From Ignavibacteriales bacterium (GTDB taxonomy: Bacteria > Bacteroidota > Ignavibacteria > Ignavibacteriales > Ignavibacteriaceae): DNA of 64,000 nucleotides. The stretch covers positions 909,448-973,447 of the forward strand of contig CP054182.1 in assembly GCA_015709675.1 (NCBI GenBank), given 5' to 3'. Below, piece after piece: positions 48,868 to 57,933 of the stretch (positions are counted from its first letter, which is position 1; each line of letters opens with the position of its first letter). Under the pieces are notes generated by a model. That model ran no database searches, was not told where the DNA came from, and saw only the letters and a list, made by a program, of their open reading frames with translations. The position numbers were made by a program, and so were the translations under genes.

Positions 48868-50400
48868 CTACTGAGGCATATAGAGATTTGCTCCGGGACC
48901 GATGGGTATTCCGAAACTAATCCAGATTATGAGGAGCAGAGTCCATACAATAAAGAAGACAACCGTATATGGAAGCATGGTTGCAACCAGAGTACCGATG
49001 CCGGCTTTTTTGTCGTAGCGTTCCATAAAAGCAATAAGGAGAGCGAAGTATGACATCATCGGGGAGATAATGTTGGTAACACTGTCACCGATACGGTAGG
49101 TAACCTGTGTTAATTCCGGGGAATAGCCAAGAAGCATAAACATCGGCACGAATACCGGAGCCATAAGTGCCCATTTTGCCGAAGCGCTGCCCATGACCAG
49201 ATTAATCATGGCGGAGATGATAATGAAGGATACCATAAGCGGTATATCTCCGAGTCCCGATTGTTTCAGAAAATCCGCGCCGTTAATCGCAACGATCACA
49301 CCGATATTTGACCAGTTAAAATATGCAACGAACTGAGCGGCAAAGAATACCAGAATGATATATCCGCCGAGGGTTTCCATGGCTTTGGACATACTCTTAA
49401 TAATTGGTTTCTCGCTTGTGAACGTCTTGGCTCCGATACCATAAGCGATACCGACTGCAACACCGCCGAGGAAGATGAAAGCAACAATGCCTGACATGAA
49501 CGGGGAGTGAAGAACATCACCGGTTTTAGGATCGCGGAGGAATCCGTTTTCAGGGATGAGTCCGGCAGCAATGATTACCACAAAAGCCAGGCTGGTAAGC
49601 GCTGCATAGAGCAGACCTTTTTTCTCCTCGGGAGAAAGCGCTTTTATTTCTTCTGTTGCGGCATCACCTTCATATTTGCCAAGACGGGGGATTACAATCT
49701 TTTCCGTTACCCATGTGCCGGCTCCGGCTATGAGAAATGTGGAGGCAGCCATAAAGTAATAATTAGCAGCGGCATTTACCTGGTAGGTCGGATCAATGAT
49801 GTGGGCTGCTTCCTGTGTGAGACCTGCAAGCAGCGGGTCAATAGTACCGAGGAGCAGATTGGCGCTGTAACCGCCGGAAACTCCGGCGAAGGCGGCTGCG
49901 AATCCGGCAATGGGGTGACGGCCGATGCTCAGGAAAATAATTGCGGAGAGCGGCACAAGAAGTACGTAGCCTATTTCGCTGGCAGTATTGGACATTACGC
50001 CTGCAAAAACCACAATAAAAGTGATCAGATTGCGCGGGGCTGAAAGAACCAGCAGGCGGAGTGAAGTACCGATAAAGCCGCTTCCTTCAAGAATGCCGAT
50101 ACCGATCATCGAGACCAGAACGGTGCCCAGAGGAGCAAAGTTGGTGAAATTGGTAACCATGTTGACCAGAATCCGGTGAAGACCTTCAACTGATAACAGA
50201 TTGACCGGATGGATTTCCTTGCCGGTACCCGGATGTACCACGGAGATACCCGTCAGAGATACAAGCCAGGAAAGGACAATAACCAGCAGCGCGATACCGG
50301 CAAACAGGGTAACCGGATTAGGCAGGGCATTGCCCGTCCTCTCTATGAATGAGAGGAACCGTGTGAGAAAAGATTTTTTTTCTGTTGTGGATTCCGCCAT
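48868..50400 (-). CDS. AbgT family transporter
   Basis: 510 residues with about 11 to 13 hydrophobic helices. [49 protein letters not shown] and [40 protein letters not shown] are hallmark segments of the AbgT family, which imports p-aminobenzoyl-glutamate or, in other members, exports sulfonamides. It is in the inner membrane. The neighbouring glutaminase is not a peptidase of that pathway, so substrate is uncertain. The leader contains a terminator-like hairpin 26 bp before the ATG. Confidence 0.93.
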   Translation of the reverse strand: MAESTTEKKSFLTRFLSFIERTGNALPNPVTLFAGIALLVIVLSWLVSLTGISVVHPGTGKEIHPVNLLSVEGLHRILVNMVTNFTNFAPLGTVLVSMIGIGILEGSGFIGTSLRLLVLSAPRNLITFIVVFAGVMSNTASEIGYVLLVPLSAIIFLSIGRHPIAGFAAAFAGVSGGYSANLLLGTIDPLLAGLTQEAAHIIDPTYQVNAAANYYFMAASTFLIAGAGTWVTEKIVIPRLGKYEGDAATEEIKALSPEEKKGLLYAALTSLAFVVIIAAGLIPENGFLRDPKTGDVLHSPFMSGIVAFIFLGGVAVGIAYGIGAKTFTSEKPIIKSMSKAMETLGGYIILVFFAAQFVAYFNWSNIGVIVAINGADFLKQSGLGDIPLMVSFIIISAMINLVMGSASAKWALMAPVFVPMFMLLGYSPELTQVTYRIGDSVTNIISPMMSYFALLIAFMERYDKKAGIGTLVATMLPYTVVFFIVWTLLLIIWISFGIPIGPGANLYMPQ

Positions 50401-50426
50401 ACACTCCTCGAAAATGGATAAAATAG

Positions 50427-50457
50427 CAATAAAAAACCCCGTTATTCAGAAACGAGG
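50427..50457 (-). promoter_or_regulatory. Terminator-like hairpin in the AbgT leader
   Basis: On the minus strand CCTCGTT-TCTGAAT-AACGGGG followed by TTTTTTATT, about 26 bp before the ATG at 50400 and before GAGGAG. No minus-strand gene lies upstream for more than 8 kb (next is 58616). It could be an attenuator or a terminator of pervasive antisense transcription. Confidence 0.5.
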
Positions 50458-50539
50458 CGGCGCAAGTTACATAATAAAAGGGTTATAATTCAAGGGATAT
50501 CGGAGGGGAACCACTGAAGTTTTTATTGGTTAATACGGT

Positions 50540-50584
50540 AAACCGCCAAAACCGCCAAAACCGCCAAAACCGCCAAAACCGCCA
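50540..50584 (+). repeat. Five tandem copies of AAACCGCCA
   Basis: Five identical 9-bp units, a minisatellite upstream of the VapB-like antitoxin gene. Perfect copies suggest a recent expansion. Confidence 0.95.
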
Positions 50585-50675
50585 GATTGCCATCCAGAGG
50601 AAGCGGGGCAAAATGAACTTTACAAATTCCGGGTTAAAACGTATTTTGCATACCAGTTCAGGTTTGGAGCGAAAA

Positions 50676-50927
50676 ATGAATATAAATTATACAATAGACG
50701 ATCTTTATAATGATATAAAAAACCTGCCGCCCGAAATAATTCCGCAGGCGGGTGTAATCTTGCGCACCCTAATCAGTACTTACGATGCTGCTAATAAAGA
50801 ACTTCATAAACCCGGTTTGAAAGAATCTCTTTCCGGTATCTGGAAGGATGACCGCAGTGCTGAGGAGATTATCAATGAAATCCACGAAGCCAGGTCTGGT
50901 TATGGACTCAGAGATGTAGATTTATGA
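50676..50927 (+). CDS. Antitoxin of a VapBC-like pair
   Basis: 83 residues from ATG 50676 (MNINYTIDDLYNDIKNLPPEI). The same frame stays open back to about 50526 through the 9-bp repeats, but that extension is repetitive and not conserved-looking. It ends SGYGLRDVDL; SGIWKDDRSAEEIINEIHEAR resembles antitoxins placed before PIN-domain toxins. Its stop overlaps the toxin ATG (50924) by 4 bp, a classic toxin-antitoxin arrangement. Confidence 0.75.
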   Translation: MNINYTIDDLYNDIKNLPPEIIPQAGVILRTLISTYDAANKELHKPGLKESLSGIWKDDRSAEEIINEIHEARSGYGLRDVDL

Positions 50928-51325
50928 AGTATTTGTTAGATACAAATATCTGCATATAACTTAAAAGAGGGGATAAGGTTGTATTGGGAAGCATAGACAA
51001 GGTTGAAAGGAATCTGGTTTTCATTTCATTCATAACTCTTAGTGAACTTTACTACGGAGCATATAAATCGGTTCGTCAGCAGGAAAACCTTAATGCTGTT
51101 GCATTTTTGGCTTCAAACATACAAGTTATTGGATCTACTACTGAAATAGCAGAAGTTTTCGGAAAAATAAAAGCCGGATTGATTAAAAGGGGACGAATTA
51201 TTGATGATGCTGATATATTTATCGCAGCAGCGGCTATAACAAATGAATTAAGCCTTGTAACCAATAATATTAAACATTTTGAAAATATTCCCGGGATCAG
51301 ACTGGAGAACTGGAAGAAAAATTAA
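50924..51325 (+). pseudogene. PIN-domain (VapC-like) toxin with nonsense codon
   Basis: ATG at 50924 reads MKYLLDTNICI, the PIN active-site start with its first Asp (D-T-N), then TAA at 50957-50959, then continues in frame LKRGDKVVLGSIDK, ELYYGAYKS (conserved Glu), IDDADIFIAAAAI (third and fourth acidic residues) and SLVTNNIKHFENIPGIRLENW. All other landmarks are intact, so a single base change (probably TAT/TAC to TAA) has cut the gene. A restart at GTG 50981 or later would lose the first catalytic Asp. Probably inactive, leaving the antitoxin intact. Confidence 0.88.
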
Positions 51326-51611
51326 TTTGATTAATCAGCGGTCTAACCGGAATGAAAGAAGTGGAAACGTACTGGGAAAGATGTATAAGCATACTTAGCT
51401 AAAATAATTTGCGGCACGCGTAAATTCAAACCTTAAGAACCATCCGGAAATTAATTTAACCACTGCAGGATTGGCTGGCTTATTACGTGAAGTCTGAAAC
51501 CAGATTGCTTGAATAAAGATCAGGTCAGGGCAAAAAAACAGTACTATGACTCTCAACCTCAAAAAATATTTTGGATTTCATCTGCCGGAGAGTTTAATTT
51601 CGACTGAAGAA

Positions 51612-51725
51612 ATGAAAATAGTTTTAACACAAACCAATAATAAAACCGATTTGCTGTGCGTGAAGCTCCTCTCTGCTTCTGCGCACCACCATCATCATCT
51701 CCACCGACACCAGCACCACTGCTGA
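51612..51725 (+). CDS. His operon leader peptide
   Basis: 37 codons: ATG 51612, stop TGA 51723-51725. The peptide ends SASAHHHHHLHRHQHHC: nine His codons among the last thirteen, five of them consecutive. It lies 108 bp before hisG on the same strand and is followed by a terminator-like hairpin. This is the classic leader of attenuation-controlled his operons; stalling on scarce His-tRNA would prevent the terminator. A start at GTG 51660 (MKLLSASA) is also possible. Confidence 0.9.
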   Translation: MKIVLTQTNNKTDLLCVKLLSASAHHHHHLHRHQHHC

Positions 51726-51743
51726 GTATCTGACGCACCCTTT

Positions 51744-51762
51744 TGCCGTTTCTGAAACGGCA
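51744..51762 (+). terminator. his attenuator hairpin
   Basis: TGCCGTTT-CTG-AAACGGCA followed by GTTCTCTCTT. It lies 18 bp after the leader stop and 72 bp before hisG. The U tract is interrupted. GTGCG (51658) could pair with CGCAC at 51686 or 51734, a possible basis for the alternative structure. Confidence 0.75.
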
Positions 51763-51833
51763 GTTCTCTCTTAACATACAAAGCAACCAACTCACTATTA
51801 AGGATCATTATATGTATCCGGAAAATTTTTTTT

Positions 51834-52703
51834 ATGAATAACCGTCTTCAAATAGCCATACAGAAAAAAGGCCGTCTGGCCGACAGATCATACGAACTGC
51901 TTAACCGCTGCGGTGTTGAATATGAAAACCACAGTGATAAACTTCATATCAGCTGCAGCTCGTTTCCTGTTGATCTGCTGCTCCTCAGGGATGATGATAT
52001 ACCGGAATATGTGCAGGACGGAGTGGCTGATCTGGGCATAGTCGGGGAAAATACCATAGCAGAGCGTGAGACAATAGAACTAACGCCGGTCAGAAAACTC
52101 GGTTTCGGAAGATGCCGCCTCTCCATTGCAGGTCCGGAATCAGAAGCGGTTAGTTCACTGCAGGAAATGGAGGGGAAAAGAATAGCAACTTCCTATCCGC
52201 GGCTGCTTAAAAGGTATCTTGCAGCAGAAGGTATTTCGGCGGAGATTGTGGAGATCAGCGGTTCGGTCGAAATAGCGCCCTCAATTAAAATAGCTGATTA
52301 TATATTTGATATCGTATCAACAGGTAACACACTCCGTTTTAACAGGATGGCAGAGTATTTTCCTCTGATGCAATCGGAGGCAGTGCTGATACAATCATCC
52401 CGCAGTCAGTTCAATCAGGAAAAGGAAGCGATACTCGGACAGCTGCTTGGAAGAATAGACTCAGTCCTCCGCGCCAAAGCATCCAAATACCTGATGATGA
52501 ATGCAAAAAAAGAACAGCTGTCCAATATCCTACGGCTCCTCCCCTCAATGAAAAGTCCCACCATTCTTCCGCTTGCGGATGATACCATGGTTTCGGTTCA
52601 TGCCGTTATTCCCGCGGAGCGGAGATGGGAGCTGATGCAGAGTCTTCAGTCATCGGGTGCATCAGGGATTCTGGTATTACAAATAGACAATCTGGTGCCA
52701 TGA
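51834..52703 (+). CDS. hisG: ATP phosphoribosyltransferase, long form
   Basis: 289 residues, the long (HisG_L) form with a C-terminal regulatory domain. LQIAIQKKGRLADRSYELL is the PRPP/ATP-binding start; DDDIPEYVQDGVADLGIVGENTI and the phosphate-binding loop IVSTGNTLRFN are typical. The C-terminal ~80 residues (PTILPLADDTMVSVHAVIPAERRWELM) form the ACT-like histidine-binding domain, so feedback inhibition is expected in addition to attenuation. It does not need HisZ. First committed step; the stop overlaps the hisD start (ATGA). Confidence 0.96.
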   Translation: MNNRLQIAIQKKGRLADRSYELLNRCGVEYENHSDKLHISCSSFPVDLLLLRDDDIPEYVQDGVADLGIVGENTIAERETIELTPVRKLGFGRCRLSIAGPESEAVSSLQEMEGKRIATSYPRLLKRYLAAEGISAEIVEISGSVEIAPSIKIADYIFDIVSTGNTLRFNRMAEYFPLMQSEAVLIQSSRSQFNQEKEAILGQLLGRIDSVLRAKASKYLMMNAKKEQLSNILRLLPSMKSPTILPLADDTMVSVHAVIPAERRWELMQSLQSSGASGILVLQIDNLVP

Positions 52704-53986
52704 AAATATATACAGAAAATAAACTGAGCAGGGAAGCCCTTGCGAAACTCACCGGACGTAAAGCCTCCGCCCCTGGTTCCGTAATGCCTGAGGTCCGAAG
52801 AATTATATCGGATGTAAAAAGAAACGGATTCAGTGCCGTTCAGCGCTACAACAAACGATTTGATAACAACTCATCACCGGTTCTGAAAGTCAGTGCACGG
52901 GAGATGAATAAGGCGGAGGGTGAGCTCTCCCCTCAGCTGAAGCAGGCAATGAAGGCCGCATACGAAAATATCACCAGATTTCACGAGAAGCAGAAACCGG
53001 CAGGATATACGATAAGTACGATGCCGGGAGTGCGCTGTTCTATGGAATACCGTCCGATAGAACGGGCAGGGCTTTATATACCGGGAGGAAGCGCACCGCT
53101 TCCTTCTACCATGCTGATGCTGGGGATACCCGCAAAGATTGCCGGATGTAAAGAGATTTCTGTTTTCACTCCTGCTCCGGAGGGACGGGTTCATCCGGCA
53201 GTCCTTTATGCAGCAAAACTTTGCGGCATCACGGCGGTGTTTAAAGCGGGGGGAGCACATGCCATAGCCTCTGCTGCGTACGGAACAGAGCAGAACAGAA
53301 AGGTATATAAGATATTCGGACCGGGTAACCGGTACGTAACCGCTGCAAAAATTCTGGTGAGCAGTGATCCGGAAGGAGCAGCAATTGACTTCCCGGCTGG
53401 TCCGAGCGAAGTTCTGGTGATAGCGGATGAAAAGGCTAACCCGGTATATATAGCCGCAGACCTGCTTTCTCAGGCGGAACACGGGCCCGATTCACGGGCT
53501 GTCTGTCTGGTCTTTTCAGAGAAAAAAGCAAAGGAAGTCGCGGCTGAAACAAGAAAACAGCTAACACTTCTGCCGCGAAAAGAAATTGCTGCGCAAGCGT
53601 TACGGAACTCTTTTATTCTGGTATGCAGAAATATTGAGTCAGCAATTGCATTTTCAAACGAAACAGCGCCGGAACATCTAATACTGAATATGGAACAACC
53701 GGAGAATTATCTTCCGTTTATCAACAACGCAGGGTCGGTGTTCCTTGGAGCGTATTCACCGGAAAGTGGGGGAGACTATGCTTCGGGAACAAATCACTCG
53801 CTGCCAACAGAGGGATACGCTAAAGTATACGGCGGAGTTACAGTGAACTCATTCATGAAAAGCATGACGGTGCAAAAAATAACAAAAAAGGGAATTGAGG
53901 CACTCGGAAAAACAGTAATAACCCTGGCGGAGGCCGAGGGGCTGGAAGCACATGCCAGAGCGGTGAAAGTGAGAATGCAGAAATGA
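52700..53986 (+). CDS. hisD: Histidinol dehydrogenase
   Basis: 428 residues from ATG 52700, which overlaps the hisG stop; a longer frame upstream is not needed. Landmarks: [64 protein letters not shown] (zinc ligand His) and SGTNHSLPT. It carries out the last two oxidations from L-histidinol to L-histidine with NAD+ and Zn2+. The stop overlaps the hisC start. Confidence 0.96.
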   Translation: MKIYTENKLSREALAKLTGRKASAPGSVMPEVRRIISDVKRNGFSAVQRYNKRFDNNSSPVLKVSAREMNKAEGELSPQLKQAMKAAYENITRFHEKQKPAGYTISTMPGVRCSMEYRPIERAGLYIPGGSAPLPSTMLMLGIPAKIAGCKEISVFTPAPEGRVHPAVLYAAKLCGITAVFKAGGAHAIASAAYGTEQNRKVYKIFGPGNRYVTAAKILVSSDPEGAAIDFPAGPSEVLVIADEKANPVYIAADLLSQAEHGPDSRAVCLVFSEKKAKEVAAETRKQLTLLPRKEIAAQALRNSFILVCRNIESAIAFSNETAPEHLILNMEQPENYLPFINNAGSVFLGAYSPESGGDYASGTNHSLPTEGYAKVYGGVTVNSFMKSMTVQKITKKGIEALGKTVITLAEAEGLEAHARAVKVRMQK

Positions 53987-55041
53987 GCATTAAACTGCTT
54001 GTAAGAGAAAATATCAGGGAACTGAAGCCTTATACCTCCGCGAGGGATATATATACATCGGGAATACTGCTTGACGCGAATGAAAATCCGCGGAGCATCC
54101 TGGAAAAAAATTATCCCGGCATTTCCCGCTATCCAGACCCGCATCACAGGAATCTGCGGGAAAAACTGGCTGCTTATCACGGAATCAGTCCCGCGCAAAT
54201 CCTTGCGGGCAACGGTTCTGATGAACTGCTGGACTTATGCATCAGGGTTTTTTGTGCACCGGGTAAAGAAAGCGCTCTGATTATAGAGCCGACTTACGGG
54301 ATGTATAAAACTTTATGTGAAATTAACGATATCAGGGTGATAATCTGCGTTCCTGAGGAGATATACGAACCGGATATGAAGCAGGCTGCAGAAGCAATAG
54401 AAAAGAATACCAAAATTGCATTTATCTGTAACCCGAACAATCCCACCGGGGGGCTTATTTCTCCCGGTTTCATAGAGGGGCTTCTGAAGCGGCCGGGAAT
54501 GATGGTTGTCTGTGATGAGGCATATATAGACTTTGCACCCAAAGGTTCAGCGCTGCCGTTACTGGCGAAATACAATAATCTTATTATACTCAGAACTTTC
54601 TCTAAGGCATGGGGGCTGGCGGGAATCAGGTGCGGTTATATAATAGCCCATCCGGAAGTGATACACTATCTGGAAGCAGTGAAGTACCCTTATAACGTTA
54701 ACCGTATTACTCTCTCCCTTGCTGAGAGAGCGTTGGATAATCTGAATATGAAGGAAGAGCTGATCACCAGCCTCATTTCAGAACGGGAGCGGATTACGGC
54801 TTTTCTTAAGGAGCTGAAAGGCGTTGAAAGAGTTTTTCATTCTGATGCAAACTTTATTCTTTTCCGCTCACCTCATTCAGGGTATATATTCAACCGGCTT
54901 GCGGAAAAGGGAATCATCATACGGGACAGGAGTTCACAACCGGGACTCAGCGGTTGTCTCCGTGTAAGTATAGGCCTTCCTGCAGAAAACGACAAATTTA
55001 TGAACATAGTAAAAGAGGTTCTTAATGAAACTGCTGATTGA
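53983..55041 (+). CDS. hisC: Histidinol-phosphate aminotransferase
   Basis: 352 residues, class II PLP fold. NENPRSILEKNYPG and GNGSDELLDLCIRVFC are typical; CNPNNPTGG and VVCDEAYIDFAP place the Asp of the PLP pyridine site, and ILRTFSKAWGLAGIRCGY contains the Schiff-base Lys. It converts imidazole-acetol phosphate to histidinol phosphate. ATGA overlap with hisD and 17-bp overlap with hisB indicate tight co-translation. Confidence 0.96.
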   Translation: MSIKLLVRENIRELKPYTSARDIYTSGILLDANENPRSILEKNYPGISRYPDPHHRNLREKLAAYHGISPAQILAGNGSDELLDLCIRVFCAPGKESALIIEPTYGMYKTLCEINDIRVIICVPEEIYEPDMKQAAEAIEKNTKIAFICNPNNPTGGLISPGFIEGLLKRPGMMVVCDEAYIDFAPKGSALPLLAKYNNLIILRTFSKAWGLAGIRCGYIIAHPEVIHYLEAVKYPYNVNRITLSLAERALDNLNMKEELITSLISERERITAFLKELKGVERVFHSDANFILFRSPHSGYIFNRLAEKGIIIRDRSSQPGLSGCLRVSIGLPAENDKFMNIVKEVLNETAD

Positions 55042-55891
55042 TGCCGGGATTATGTCTCTCGAGAAAGAGCCGCTTAAGGGCTTGTTCTCAGGCATAGTTT
55101 TGCTGCATAGAAATAATGTCACCATTCAGACAAAAAGAAAAATTACAGATAAAACTATTCTCCGCCTTCTTGACTCAGAAGGGATACAGCTGAGTGTTGG
55201 AAAAACGGCAGATTATTCACTGGAAATGAGCAACGCCGGAGTTAAGCTTACGCCGCCGGGAATTCAGGTTTCTGATTTCAAAGAAGTAACAGAATTTCTG
55301 CTCAGTAAAAAACGAACAGCAGCAAAAGAAAGAACAACGGCGGAAACTTCCATTCTGGTATCGCTCAATCTTGACGGAACGGGTAAAGCAGAGATAGAAA
55401 CCGGCATCGGATTTTTTGACCATATGCTCAGCCAGATAGCCAGGCATGGCAATATTGATCTGGTAATCCGCTGCAAAGGTGATCTTCATATAGATGAGCA
55501 TCACACTGTGGAGGATACCGGTATTGTTCTGGGAGAGGCGCTGCTTGAAGCGCTGGGAGATAAAAAGGGAATAAAGCGGTACGGCTATATTGTTCCGATG
55601 GATGACTGTGTCGCAGCCTGTGCAATTGATCTGGGAGGCAGGATCAGTCTTATCTACAAAGCCAATTTTAAGAGAGAAAAAATCGGTGATTATGCAACCG
55701 AACTCACGGAAGAATTTTTCCGCGGGCTTGCTTCCGGACTGAAAGCCAACATTTATATAAAGGCGAAGGGAAAAAACGAACATCACAAAGCAGAGTCCAT
55801 CTTTAAAGCATTTGCGAAAGCGCTTAATGAAGCATGCAGAATGGATGAGCGTTCAGGAAATACTCTCCCTTCAACCAAAGGAGTATTATGA
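55025..55891 (+). CDS. hisB: Imidazoleglycerol-phosphate dehydratase with atypical N-terminal domain
   Basis: 288 residues. Residues about 100-288 are a full IGPD domain: GIGFFDHMLSQIARHG, HIDEHHTVEDTGIVLGEAL, GYIVPMDDCVAACAIDLGGR, EFFRGLASGLKANIYIKAKGKNEHHKAESIFKAFAKAL, with the metal-binding H-x-x-x-H and E-H-H motifs. The N-terminal ~98 residues (MKLLIDAGIMSLEKEPLKG...) do not contain the D-x-D-G-T-L motif of the HAD histidinol phosphatase normally fused here in bifunctional HisB. They are either a degenerate HAD remnant or an unrelated domain. No other histidinol phosphatase is in the operon. Confidence 0.93.
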   Translation: MKLLIDAGIMSLEKEPLKGLFSGIVLLHRNNVTIQTKRKITDKTILRLLDSEGIQLSVGKTADYSLEMSNAGVKLTPPGIQVSDFKEVTEFLLSKKRTAAKERTTAETSILVSLNLDGTGKAEIETGIGFFDHMLSQIARHGNIDLVIRCKGDLHIDEHHTVEDTGIVLGEALLEALGDKKGIKRYGYIVPMDDCVAACAIDLGGRISLIYKANFKREKIGDYATELTEEFFRGLASGLKANIYIKAKGKNEHHKAESIFKAFAKALNEACRMDERSGNTLPSTKGVL

Positions 55892-56475
55892 TAGCCATTA
55901 TAGATTACGGCGCAGGCAACACTGCCTCGGTTGCCAATGCAGTAAAGGATATTACGACTGATGTTGTGATTACTGCAGATATCTCTCTCCTGAAAGATGC
56001 TGACAAAATTATTCTCCCCGGTGTAGGTGAGGCCTCTGCCGCAATGGAAAATTTGAAGAGAAGCGGAACGGCGGAATTTCTGAAAGACACGAACAAGAGT
56101 GTGCTGGGTATATGCCTGGGAATGCAGCTTCTTGGAATTTCATCGGAGGAAGGAAGTGCGGATTGTCTTGGATTAATAGATTACCATACAGTGAGGTTCA
56201 GGGGGGAACATATACGGATTCCTCACATGGGCTGGACCCGGATTTCCTTCTTTGAAGAGTCTCTTTTGTTTAAGGGGCTGAAACAGAACGAATTCTTGTA
56301 CTTTGCGCATTCTTATTATGTGCCCGGATGTGTATATACAACTGCTGAGTCTGTGCATGGCGGGGTTTTCTCGGCTGCCGTGCAAAAGGAGAATTATTTT
56401 GGAGTGCAGTTTCATCCCGAAAAATCTGGTGAAACAGGATTAACCATCATAAGGAATTTTATAGAACTATGCTGA
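55888..56475 (+). CDS. hisH: Imidazole glycerol phosphate synthase, glutaminase subunit
   Basis: 195 residues. Class I glutamine amidotransferase triad: Cys in VLGICLGMQLLG, His in VQFHPEKSGETG and the Glu two residues later. The oxyanion strand LPGVGEA is present. It supplies ammonia to HisF. ATGA overlap with hisB and 7-bp overlap with hisA. Confidence 0.96.
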   Translation: MIAIIDYGAGNTASVANAVKDITTDVVITADISLLKDADKIILPGVGEASAAMENLKRSGTAEFLKDTNKSVLGICLGMQLLGISSEEGSADCLGLIDYHTVRFRGEHIRIPHMGWTRISFFEESLLFKGLKQNEFLYFAHSYYVPGCVYTTAESVHGGVFSAAVQKENYFGVQFHPEKSGETGLTIIRNFIELC

Positions 56476-57188
56476 TAGTGCCTGCTATTGATATATTGAA
56501 TAATAAAGCAGTCCGCCTGCTAAAAGGGGACTTCGGGAGGATGACGGTTTATTATGAAGATGCTTTTGAGCCGGTAAGGCTGTTTTATGAGAGCGGATTC
56601 AGGAGAATGCATCTGGTTGATCTTGATGCCTCACGGACAGGTAACATTACGGCTGACACTCTGGTCAGGCGCATTAAGCAGGAAACCGGCTGCAAGATTC
56701 ATTTTGGCGGCGGAATAAGAAGCAGTGAGCAGATTGAACTGCTTCTTAACGCCGGTGCGGATAAAATTATAACCGGTTCGCTGCCTGTTACGGATCCTGG
56801 TTTGTTTGAAGAGATGGTAAGAGAATATGCCCCGGAATCATTTATTATCGCAATGGATTTGCTAGAAGATAAGGTTAAAATAAAAGGATGGACAGAGACC
56901 GCTGCTGTTTCCGCCGGGGAACTTATCAGTTTCGGATTGCAGCTCGGGATAAGGGAATTCCTCTGTACTGATATATCCCGTGACGGAACTCTTGAGGGAC
57001 CCTCTCTGGATCTTTATAAACAGCTTATGAAAGAATATCCGGAAATGACGCTGATAGCATCCGGGGGTATCGGGAGCATGATTGATATATATGATCTTGA
57101 GAGCATCTCCGTACCGATGGCGGTCGCGGGTAAGGCGATTTATGAAAAAGCAATTTTATTAGAGGAGCTGAAGCGCTATGCCGGTTAA
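56469..57188 (+). CDS. hisA: ProFAR isomerase
   Basis: 239 residues, TIM barrel. VPAIDILNNKAVRLLKGDFG with the catalytic Asp, HFGGGIRSSEQIELLLNAGADKIITGS (phosphate site), and DISRDGTLEGPSLDLY with the second catalytic Asp. Isomerises ProFAR to PRFAR. Overlaps hisF by 11 bp. Confidence 0.96.
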   Translation: MLIVPAIDILNNKAVRLLKGDFGRMTVYYEDAFEPVRLFYESGFRRMHLVDLDASRTGNITADTLVRRIKQETGCKIHFGGGIRSSEQIELLLNAGADKIITGSLPVTDPGLFEEMVREYAPESFIIAMDLLEDKVKIKGWTETAAVSAGELISFGLQLGIREFLCTDISRDGTLEGPSLDLYKQLMKEYPEMTLIASGGIGSMIDIYDLESISVPMAVAGKAIYEKAILLEELKRYAG

Positions 57189-57933
57189 GAGAATTATTCC
57201 CTGTCTGGATATTAAAGACCGCCGGGTGGTTAAAGGAGTAAACTTTGTTAATCTGAAGGACGCCGGTGATCCGGTTGAACTGGCGTCGCGTTATTATGCT
57301 GAAGGCGCGGATGAGCTGGTGTTTCTCGATATAAGTGCATCAGACGAAAAACGAAGGACAATGAAGGAACTGGTTACGGAAATTGCATCCGTGCTCAGGA
57401 TTCCGTTTACCGTCGGGGGAGGAATATCATCGGCCGCAGATGTAGAAGCTCTTCTCAGGGCAGGAGCTGATAAGGTATCGCTTAATACTGCCATTGTTAA
57501 AAATCCGGGTCTGATAACAGAAGCGGCAAAGGAGTTCGGATCGCAGGCGGTGGTTGCCGCTATTGATACCAGAAATACTCAGGAAGGGAAGCGGATATAT
57601 ATTAACGGGGGCAAGGTACCGGCTGGACTGGAAACCATCAGCTGGTGCCGCGAAGCGGAGGGACGGGGAGCCGGTGAAATTCTTCTCACTTCAATGGACA
57701 GAGACGGTACCCGCAGCGGATTTGATCTGGAGGTGCTGCGGGAAGTCTGTGCCGCGACCACCATTCCGGTGATTGCATCAGGCGGTGCGGGATCGTATGA
57801 GCATTTCAGGGAAGTGTTTGTTTCTACCCAATGTGAAGCAGCCCTTGCGGCGGGGCTTTTCCATTCGGGAGAGATGGGGATAGCTTCGTTAAAACAGTTT
57901 CTTACGGAAAACGGAATTGAGGTACGGTTATGA
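57178..57933 (+). CDS. hisF: Imidazole glycerol phosphate synthase, cyclase subunit
   Basis: 251 residues, TIM barrel. RIIPCLDIKDRRVVKGVNF with the catalytic Asp, VGGGISSAADVEALLRAGADKVSLNTA, and SMDRDGTRSGFDLEVL with the second Asp; ASGGAGSYEHF is the second phosphate site. Works with HisH. Four-base overlap with hisI/E. Confidence 0.96.
   Translation: MPVKRIIPCLDIKDRRVVKGVNFVNLKDAGDPVELASRYYAEGADELVFLDISASDEKRRTMKELVTEIASVLRIPFTVGGGISSAADVEALLRAGADKVSLNTAIVKNPGLITEAAKEFGSQAVVAAIDTRNTQEGKRIYINGGKVPAGLETISWCREAEGRGAGEILLTSMDRDGTRSGFDLEVLREVCAATTIPVIASGGAGSYEHFREVFVSTQCEAALAAGLFHSGEMGIASLKQFLTENGIEVRL

Noticed and set aside
51559-51795. 78-residue minus-strand frame upstream of hisG
   Set aside because: It is antisense to the His-rich leader peptide and attenuator, which explain the sequence.
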